DNA from: Rickettsia typhi
Lineage (GTDB): Bacteria; Pseudomonadota; Alphaproteobacteria; Rickettsiales; UBA1997
DNA length: 6,331 bases
Reading direction: 5' to 3'
NCBI GenBank assembly: GCA_945888585.1
Contig: CAMDAI010000077.1
Span: 1-6,331, forward strand
In this document: piece by piece, positions 1 to 6,331 of the stretch
How positions within the stretch are numbered: position 1 is the stretch's first letter
Layout: each line of letters opens with the position of its first letter
Made by a program: the position numbers and the translations under genes
Notes under the pieces: generated by a model
Seen by the model: the letters and a program-made list of their open reading frames with translations, nothing else
The model's database searches: none
Told to the model about the DNA's origin: nothing

Positions 1-1286
<1,286 letters not shown>

Positions 1287-1298
1287 TTATTTCTTTTT

Positions 1299-3503
1299 TT
1301 AAGAAATTTCTATTATTCCTAATTTTTCAAGAAAATATTCAATTTGTCTAAAGACATCCTCACCCACTTTTCCAGTAACAATGACATGTTTATCTGAATT
1401 AATTTCTATTAATTCTTTTACTTTTGAACCTAAATTTTCCCAAATAATTTTACTACTTTGAGGGTCAACTACTGGATCATTTTTAGAATAAATTAATAAA
1501 GAAGGAGTAGTAATTTTATCAAGATTATCTTCGCATTCCCCCATTAATAATTCTAACTGTTCAATGCCCTTTAAATAATTTTTAGTGTAATTTATATGAG
1601 GATTTTCTGGAGAATTTCTAACATATTCCATCTTGCCTTTTTCAATATGAAATTTATCTAAAAAATCATTCCAAATATTAATACCAGGAACAATTTTAGC
1701 CTTAATATCTCTTAGTTTTAAAGCAGGATTAATGGAAATAGTAGCTAAAGCATCGCTGGTTTCTTTTATTGATGAAACTAGGCTTAATAAAGCTCCGGTT
1801 GAGAATCCAACAACTATAACTTGAGAACATATTATTTTTAAAGCGGAATAACCTCTCAGTAGAGAATCTTGCCATTCTTGCCAAGTTACGTCTTTAATAT
1901 TTATGGGAGCAGTTCCGTGACCTTTTAATCTAACCGAATAAGTTCTAAAACCTAATTTGTTTAAATTATAAGCTAATTGCTCAACTTCTTTTGGGGCAGA
2001 TAGATAGCCATGGCATATAACTATACCAATATTGTTATATTTTTTATTGTTGCTGTTTAAAAATAACGGGGAGCCAACATTATGATCTCTTGATACCCCC
2101 GGTTCCTGATATTTTTTATAATCTCCTTCAAAAATCTGTAAATCATAATTAATTAAATAATTGAAGACTTTTTCTTTAATTTTCTCAAGGTCTAAAGCTA
2201 TATTTCTTCTAATCACATCATTAGCAGCCTCAAGTAAAAAGAATTCATTGGCAATAACTTGCAGAGTGTTTTCTAAGCGAATATCATGAAAATCATGACC
2301 ATCATGCAATTTTTCTTTATTTATAACAAAACTTTTCTTGTCATCACTTAAAGTAATAATTGAAAGAGATTTGGCTAATTTAACTACACTTTCAAATTCA
2401 TTATGTTTTTTATCAATAAAAATTTTGAATAAATTATCTTCCGATAAATGATCATTTATTCGATATTTTCTGGTATGGCTAATCATTATACTTGAAAAGA
2501 AAAGTAGGTTTTTTAAATGAGCTATTTCGATTTGATCTTCCGGATAATTATAGAGAATTGCAGCAAATAAATGATCAATATTAATTTTGGTATCACAATA
2601 AATTTCGCCCATAAAATGAGCAGTTAAGCGATTTTTAAGATATTTAATAATTAAATTAATTTTGGTTTCATTTTTGATAATTGGAATCTGATAAATAGCA
2701 CTTCTGGAAGATTTGATATAATCATCAACACTAATTGCTGTACCAAAGTTGATATTCATATCGGCAGAAAGTAAAAGATTACCTTCAATTTCAACTTCTT
2801 CAGCAATTTGTTTCGGTAATTTTTCAAAGAATCGGGTAGTTATTTTTTTGATACGATTTGTTCCAGGACGAATCGGATAATAGGTTATATTAACTGGAAC
2901 TATATAAGTATTGATTTCGCTTAGATTTCTTTCTGATCCGTTTAAATAATTTTTACGATAAAAATTAATAACTTCTTTTTTGTTTTTTCTGGTGGCATCA
3001 ATGTAATCTTTACGATAAAGTTCTGATTGCAAGGCTAAAACTGCCGATCCAGTTCTTGTTGATCCAATACGACTAGGAGTGTTCATGGTAAAGCCTTCGG
3101 AACTTATAAAGCTTTCCGAATTTTTAATTTCTTTATTTTTTACCATACTTCCTTCCGGATAGATCATCCAATTATAATCTCCCGTCATTAAATCTGAAAT
3201 TATAATTTCATTACGTCTAGGATCGTTAGTGGATAAAGTTCCGACTGATTTTAAAAATCTACCTAATATTCCGTTAAATAAGCCGCTATCAGCAAGACAC
3301 CTAATTTGTTTACCGGTATGCTTATAAATTATATATGGAATAATAAAAGTTTCTGATCTGGTGAAGTGATTAGCAACAAATAAAATTGGCTGGTTTGGCA
3401 AATTTTCTAAGCCTTCAACGGTAAATTTTGATCCTAATACTTTTTCTAAAAATTTTAGGGCAAGAGCGGTATAGCGAAAAGATCTGTTAGAATTTTTAGA
3501 CAT
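1299..3503 (-). CDS. PlsC-like acyltransferase fused to an alpha/beta-hydrolase (esterase/lysophospholipase-like)
   Basis: This 734-residue protein has two recognisable enzyme parts. Residues about 25-215 resemble the glycerophosphate/lysophosphatidate acyltransferase fold: NHFTRSE (45-51) at the HX4D site with Glu51 in place of Asp, YPEGS (115-119) at the FPEGT site, an RTGSAVLAL segment (150-158) and VPVNITYYP (202-210) at the usual VPV motif. About 36 extra residues (163-198) separate the last two. Residues about 490-730 resemble a COG1647/Est30-type carboxylesterase: CHGY (497-500), LKGHGTAP (526-533), nucleophile elbow GFSTG (Ser569), Asp676 in SKNDPVVDP and His706, so the catalytic triad appears complete. 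The middle (about 220-485) has no motif I know. Likely role is acyl transfer to or removal from a lipid, probably at the membrane; the substrate is unknown. I see no signal peptide. The start is the ATG at 3503, 16 bases after the purL stop and preceded by TAAGG. Confidence 0.88.
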   Translation of the reverse strand: MSKNSNRSFRYTALALKFLEKVLGSKFTVEGLENLPNQPILFVANHFTRSETFIIPYIIYKHTGKQIRCLADSGLFNGILGRFLKSVGTLSTNDPRRNEIIISDLMTGDYNWMIYPEGSMVKNKEIKNSESFISSEGFTMNTPSRIGSTRTGSAVLALQSELYRKDYIDATRKNKKEVINFYRKNYLNGSERNLSEINTYIVPVNITYYPIRPGTNRIKKITTRFFEKLPKQIAEEVEIEGNLLLSADMNINFGTAISVDDYIKSSRSAIYQIPIIKNETKINLIIKYLKNRLTAHFMGEIYCDTKINIDHLFAAILYNYPEDQIEIAHLKNLLFFSSIMISHTRKYRINDHLSEDNLFKIFIDKKHNEFESVVKLAKSLSIITLSDDKKSFVINKEKLHDGHDFHDIRLENTLQVIANEFFLLEAANDVIRRNIALDLEKIKEKVFNYLINYDLQIFEGDYKKYQEPGVSRDHNVGSPLFLNSNNKKYNNIGIVICHGYLSAPKEVEQLAYNLNKLGFRTYSVRLKGHGTAPINIKDVTWQEWQDSLLRGYSALKIICSQVIVVGFSTGALLSLVSSIKETSDALATISINPALKLRDIKAKIVPGINIWNDFLDKFHIEKGKMEYVRNSPENPHINYTKNYLKGIEQLELLMGECEDNLDKITTPSLLIYSKNDPVVDPQSSKIIWENLGSKVKELIEINSDKHVIVTGKVGEDVFRQIEYFLEKLGIIEIS

Positions 3504-3511
3504 TAATTTTG

Positions 3512-3516
3512 CCTTA
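3512..3516 (-). promoter_or_regulatory. Weak ribosome binding site for the acyltransferase-hydrolase gene
   Basis: TAAGG on the minus strand lies 8 bases before the ATG at 3503, inside the 16-base gap after the purL stop. The spacing is good but the match is short. It favours the ATG at 3503 as the start. Confidence 0.45.
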
Positions 3517-3519
3517 TTT

Positions 3520-4545
3520 TTAAGAGAATTTTTTTATAAATACGTCTTCATTAAGCTTTTTTAAATCCTTAATCGGTAAACGATTTGTTTCAATAATAAT
3601 CATATCATTAATTACTTGACCAATTCTATATAATTCAATTTGTTTGTCTTTAGCTAAGTTCAAAATTGTTTCTAGATTTTTTGGGTCAATTGAAATAACG
3701 TAGCGACTTTGGTCCTCGCCAAATAAAAGATGGTTTTTATCAAACTCAATATTAGTGGATATTGATGATAAATCTACATCTATTCCAAGAGAATTATTGC
3801 ACATCTCAAATAATGCGACCAAAATTCCGCCATCAGAAACATCATGACAAGCATTTATTTCATTATGTTCAATTAATTCTCTGACAAATTCTGAATGCTT
3901 TTTTTCAGCAATTAAATCAACTTTTGGAGGAGAATTTAAATTATCAATTTGTAAAATTTCCCGTTCATAAAGTGAAGAACCGATGTGACCAAAGCTACCG
4001 CCAATTATTAAAACAATATCTCCGACTTTTTTAAAATTAATATCACATCTTTTATGTAGGTTTTTTAATAAGCCAACACCACCAATTGCAGGAGTTGGTT
4101 GAATTGCTTTACCATTAGTCTCGTTATATAAAGATACATTTCCCGAAACAACAGGATAATCAAGAGCTTTGCTAGCCTCAGTAATTCCTTTAATTGACCT
4201 TACAATTTGTCCCATAATTTCTGGTCTCTGAGGATTGCCAAAATTAAGACAATTAGTAATTGCTAAAGGTGTGCCACCAACTGCAGAAATATTACGGTAA
4301 GTTTCAGCAACTGCCTGAATTGATCCCAAAAACGGATCTGCTTCAACATATCTAGGAGTGCAATCAGTGGTTATTGCTAAAGCCTTATTAGTACCATGAA
4401 CTCTAACAATTGCCGCATCTCCGCCAATTTGGATTGTGTCATTCATTACGCCACTATCATATTGTTCAAAAATCCATCTTTTAGAAGCCAGATCAGGAGT
4501 TTGGATAAGTATTTTAAGATTTTCTAAAATATTACTACTGACCAT
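3520..4545 (-). CDS. purL: Phosphoribosylformylglycinamidine synthase PurL, C-terminal half only
   Basis: PurL makes FGAM from FGAR, ATP and glutamine-derived ammonia (with PurQ and PurS), the fourth step of purine synthesis. From the ATG at 4545 this gene encodes 341 residues matching only the second half of a usual PurL of about 740. Conserved blocks are SKRWIFEQYD (21-30), GTNKALAITTDC (51-62), the TPLAITNCLNFGNP stretch (92-105), VSGNVSLYNET (133-143), PTPAIGGVGLL (150-160), HDVSDGG (234-240) and FGEDQSRY (275-282); the C-terminus is complete. The first AIRS-like half, with the family's catalytic histidine region, is missing. An in-frame TAG at 4633-4635 shows the frame does not continue upstream. 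An earlier TTG at 4617 would add a Lys-rich peptide unlike PurL, so ATG 4545 is preferred, although I see no clear Shine-Dalgarno sequence there. It overlaps the upstream gene by 11 bases, so translational coupling is likely. It may be a split-gene subunit or a decaying remnant; the intact motifs favour function. Confidence 0.9.
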   Translation of the reverse strand: MVSSNILENLKILIQTPDLASKRWIFEQYDSGVMNDTIQIGGDAAIVRVHGTNKALAITTDCTPRYVEADPFLGSIQAVAETYRNISAVGGTPLAITNCLNFGNPQRPEIMGQIVRSIKGITEASKALDYPVVSGNVSLYNETNGKAIQPTPAIGGVGLLKNLHKRCDINFKKVGDIVLIIGGSFGHIGSSLYEREILQIDNLNSPPKVDLIAEKKHSEFVRELIEHNEINACHDVSDGGILVALFEMCNNSLGIDVDLSSISTNIEFDKNHLLFGEDQSRYVISIDPKNLETILNLAKDKQIELYRIGQVINDMIIIETNRLPIKDLKKLNEDVFIKKFS

Positions 4546-5311
4546 TTTTGGTATTAATTGAATTATTATTTTTTTTCTGTTTTTCAAGTTCTGCTTTTTT
4601 CTTTTCAACTTCAACAAAAAATTTATCAGCAGCTACAATAAAATCTATATAATCTTGCTGGCAAAAACTATCGCATTTAGTGGTTTTTACGGTGGATTTA
4701 TTATCTCTGCCTGGTTCTATAAATTTGGTGTAAATATAAGTAGTATTATAAGCTAGGAAGTTTTGTAAATAATTATATTTAGGAAATTTGGCGAGATCAT
4801 CAATAACTTCTAATTTCATATTCTCGGTATCAATTTTAATTAATCCGCTATTGTTAGCATCGATTGAATGAGAAAGAAACAATGATTTTTCATCTAAGGA
4901 CCATCCGATAAAATAAATATTATCATATTTTATTGCTTCACCTAAATCATAAGCAATTTTTTTATTTAGATTAATCATATAAAAATGTGAATTGCTTTTT
5001 TTATAGTCTCCAATAAAAAAAACCAATTTTTTACTAGGTGAAAATGATCCCAGCCAAAAATGAAGATTTTTATAAGCAAAAAATTGTCTATTTTGGCTGT
5101 CGGCTTTATCTAAAAGAATTTTTTGTTGGTTAAAAAATATTTCCCCTTCGGAAGTGATATGTAAATCTTGATAAATACTGTTTATCTCAGATTCAAGACC
5201 ATTGACTATTGTAAAAAAACCAGCTCTAGACCATGATTTCTGACTAGATAAAGTAAAAATGGCAAACAATAAAATAAAAATTTTGACCATAGATTTTTTA
5301 ACTACCATCAC
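4535..5311 (-). CDS. Predicted secreted/periplasmic protein with propeller-like strands, function unknown
   Basis: I do not recognise the family. The 258-residue protein starts with a Sec-type signal: lysines at 5, 6 and 10, a hydrophobic core IFILLFAIFTL (11-21), then a polar segment with likely cleavage near SWSRA (26-30). The mature part has two segments reminiscent of TolB/WD-type beta-propeller blades, around GSFSPSKKLVFFIGDYKKS (88-106) and IGWSLDEKSLFLSHS (135-149), each leading into a strand ending in an 'I-D/N' turn (MINLN, LIKID). That is too few blades for a full propeller. A CDSFC motif (213-217) could form a disulfide. The tail (about 233-258) is Lys/Glu/Asn-rich and possibly helical. 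The start is GTG 5311, 8 bases after AGGAGG; ATG 5308 and ATG 5290 are alternatives, and all keep the signal peptide. It overlaps the pheT end by 14 bases and the purL start by 11, suggesting co-translation, but neither neighbour hints at its job. Confidence 0.75.
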   Translation of the reverse strand: MMVVKKSMVKIFILLFAIFTLSSQKSWSRAGFFTIVNGLESEINSIYQDLHITSEGEIFFNQQKILLDKADSQNRQFFAYKNLHFWLGSFSPSKKLVFFIGDYKKSNSHFYMINLNKKIAYDLGEAIKYDNIYFIGWSLDEKSLFLSHSIDANNSGLIKIDTENMKLEVIDDLAKFPKYNYLQNFLAYNTTYIYTKFIEPGRDNKSTVKTTKCDSFCQQDYIDFIVAADKFFVEVEKKKAELEKQKKNNNSINTKNGQ

Positions 5312-6331
5312 GAAGAATTCCTCCTAGATTAGAGCTAATAAGATTAATAATTTTATTGCTGATTTGATCAATTTCTTCAGTAGTAAGAGTTTTGATTTTT
5401 GGCTGAATTTCAATTCCAAAAGCCACAGATTTTTTACCTTCAGAAATTTTATTTCCACGATAAATATCAAAAATATTTACTTTTGAAATTAATTCTTTTT
5501 CAGCGCCTTCAATAAGTTTAATTAAGTCAATAACATTAATTTTTTCATCCAAAATAAAGGCAAAATCACGTTTAACAATTTGTAAATCAGAAACAATAAA
5601 GGCCTTTTTATTATTTGATTTTTTATTATTTGGTAAATTATCGGTAAAAATTTCAAAAGCATTAATTCTGCCTAAAACATCCATTTTTTTGTTAATAATA
5701 GGATGCAATTCTCCAATAAAGCCTATGATGTTTTTTCCTAATTTTAAGGTAGCGCAGCGATGAGGATGGTAGTGAGATGGTGCATTATTTTCAATTTGTA
5801 AGCTTTTAGGATTAATTCCAAAAATTTCTAAACAATTAAAAAAATCTTTTTTTACATCTAAAATATCAAAATCTCTTTCATCATGGTAAAGATTACGATC
5901 TTTATTTTTTCCAACTCTAATTCCAGAAATTACGTTTTTTTGTTGGTCAGGATTTAAGCCTAAAAACACTTTTCCAATTTCAAACACAGCGATATTTTCA
6001 ATGCCACGAAGTTGGTTTTTTCTGATAGCTGTAATTAAGCCAGGTAGCAGTGAAGGTCTCATATAGGACATGTCGCTGCTGATCGGATTTTTAATGAATA
6101 ATCCTTCCTTTTTATCGGCAAATATCTCGGCAATTTTAGAATTAATGAATGAAAAACTGACAATTTCATCCATGCCTGAATTGCAAAGAGTTGATGTGAT
6201 TAAATTAAAATTATTATTTTCTTTTATTGTATTGAATCCAAGATTTGGTAGGGCTTGTGATTTTATTTTGTCATAGCCATAAATTCTAATTACTTCTTCA
6301 ACTAAATCTTCTTCAAGAGCAACGTCATTTC
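5298..6331 (-). CDS. pheT: Phenylalanyl-tRNA synthetase beta subunit (partial, N-terminus beyond the right edge)
   Basis: PheT pairs with PheS in the (alpha-beta)2 enzyme that charges tRNA-Phe with phenylalanine in the cytoplasm. The frame is open from the right edge to the TAA at 5298-5300, giving 343 residues, somewhat under half of a usual beta chain of about 800. The fragment opens with the end of the B5 domain (EEDLVEEVIRIYGYD, residues 6-20). It continues through the catalytic-core-like module, with NPISSDMSYMRPSLLPGL (81-98), the FEIGKVF block (116-122), HPHRCATL (188-195, where HPGRSA is usual) and IGELHP (205-210). It ends in the anticodon-binding FDX-ACB domain, from about KRDFAFIL (253-260) to the C-terminus. 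The ATG at 6173 is internal, since PheT sequence continues beyond it. The end is intact, and its last 14 bases overlap the next gene. pheS would be expected further upstream, outside the window. Confidence 0.97.
   Translation of the reverse strand, partial: NDVALEEDLVEEVIRIYGYDKIKSQALPNLGFNTIKENNNFNLITSTLCNSGMDEIVSFSFINSKIAEIFADKKEGLFIKNPISSDMSYMRPSLLPGLITAIRKNQLRGIENIAVFEIGKVFLGLNPDQQKNVISGIRVGKNKDRNLYHDERDFDILDVKKDFFNCLEIFGINPKSLQIENNAPSHYHPHRCATLKLGKNIIGFIGELHPIINKKMDVLGRINAFEIFTDNLPNNKKSNNKKAFIVSDLQIVKRDFAFILDEKINVIDLIKLIEGAEKELISKVNIFDIYRGNKISEGKKSVAFGIEIQPKIKTLTTEEIDQISNKIINLISSNLGGILRDGS
5320..5325 (-). promoter_or_regulatory. Strong Shine-Dalgarno sequence for the secreted-protein gene
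   Basis: A perfect AGGAGG on the minus strand lies inside the last codons of pheT, 8 bases before the GTG at 5311 and 11 before the ATG at 5308. It is the only strong ribosome binding site I see in the window. It supports a real gene here and a start at 5311 or 5308 rather than at 5290. Confidence 0.7.
5605..5632 (-). repeat. Short in-frame direct repeat in pheT
   Basis: The 13-base sequence TTTTTATTATTTG (plus strand) occurs at 5605-5617 and again at 5620-5632, a period of 15 bases. It encodes the peptide NNKKSNNKK (fragment residues 234-242) in the linker just before the FDX-ACB domain. It looks like a five-codon duplication in a flexible, low-complexity linker and is probably harmless to folding. 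Confidence 0.6.

Noticed and set aside
1289..1307. Hairpin (7-bp stem ATTTCTT/AAGAAAT, 5-base loop) at the end of the fusion gene, as a terminator
   Set aside because: The stem has only one G-C pair, it overlaps the stop codon, and no T-run follows on the minus strand. It is probably a by-product of the A/T-rich sequence.
4546..4617. TTG start at 4617 adding 24 residues to PurL
   Set aside because: The added peptide is Lys-rich and unlike PurL; it is the out-of-frame reading of the charged tail of the overlapping gene.
4546..5297. Frameshifted PurL N-half hidden under the secreted-protein gene
   Set aside because: The space (about 750 bases) is too short for the roughly 370-residue N-half, I see no PurL motifs there, and the frame used has its own signal peptide and ribosome binding site.
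5298..6173. ATG at 6173 as the start of a complete short gene
   Set aside because: The same frame continues to the right edge with PheT sequence, including the DLVEEVIRIYGYD block, so this is an internal methionine of a gene cut by the window.
6070..6276. Plus-strand open frame of 68 codons
   Set aside because: It lies wholly within pheT on the opposite strand, and the minus-strand frame carries clear PheT motifs through the whole stretch.

Overview
The window is AT-rich bacterial DNA, and every gene I can support lies on the minus strand, so transcription runs from the right edge to the left. The AtpD, PurL and PheT sequences look alphaproteobacterial. With the A/T-rich codon use, Lys/Asn/Ile-rich proteins and an ATP-synthase beta gene separated from its usual neighbours, this suggests a Rickettsiales-like or otherwise reduced alphaproteobacterium. 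That placement is inferred from reading the proteins, not from a search.

Layout in the direction of transcription: (1) the 3' part of pheT (phenylalanyl-tRNA synthetase beta chain), cut by the right edge; (2) a 258-residue predicted secreted or periplasmic protein with no recognised family, whose start overlaps the end of pheT behind a strong AGGAGG; (3) a gene for only the C-terminal half of PurL (FGAM synthase, purine synthesis), overlapping the end of the secreted-protein gene; (4) 16 bases later, a 734-residue protein joining an N-terminal PlsC-like acyltransferase to a C-terminal alpha/beta-hydrolase through about 260 residues of unassigned sequence; (5) a 105-base gap with a plausible promoter; (6) atpD, running off the left edge just after its DELSEED motif.

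Genes 1-4 are packed tightly enough to be one co-transcribed unit, although they serve unrelated processes (translation, envelope, purines, lipids). atpD probably has its own promoter. The two items most worth attention are the free-standing half-PurL, broken exactly at the junction between the two homologous halves of the enzyme, and the acyltransferase-hydrolase fusion with a changed HX4D motif. I saw no RNA genes, CRISPR arrays, insertion sequences, attachment sites or convincing terminators.
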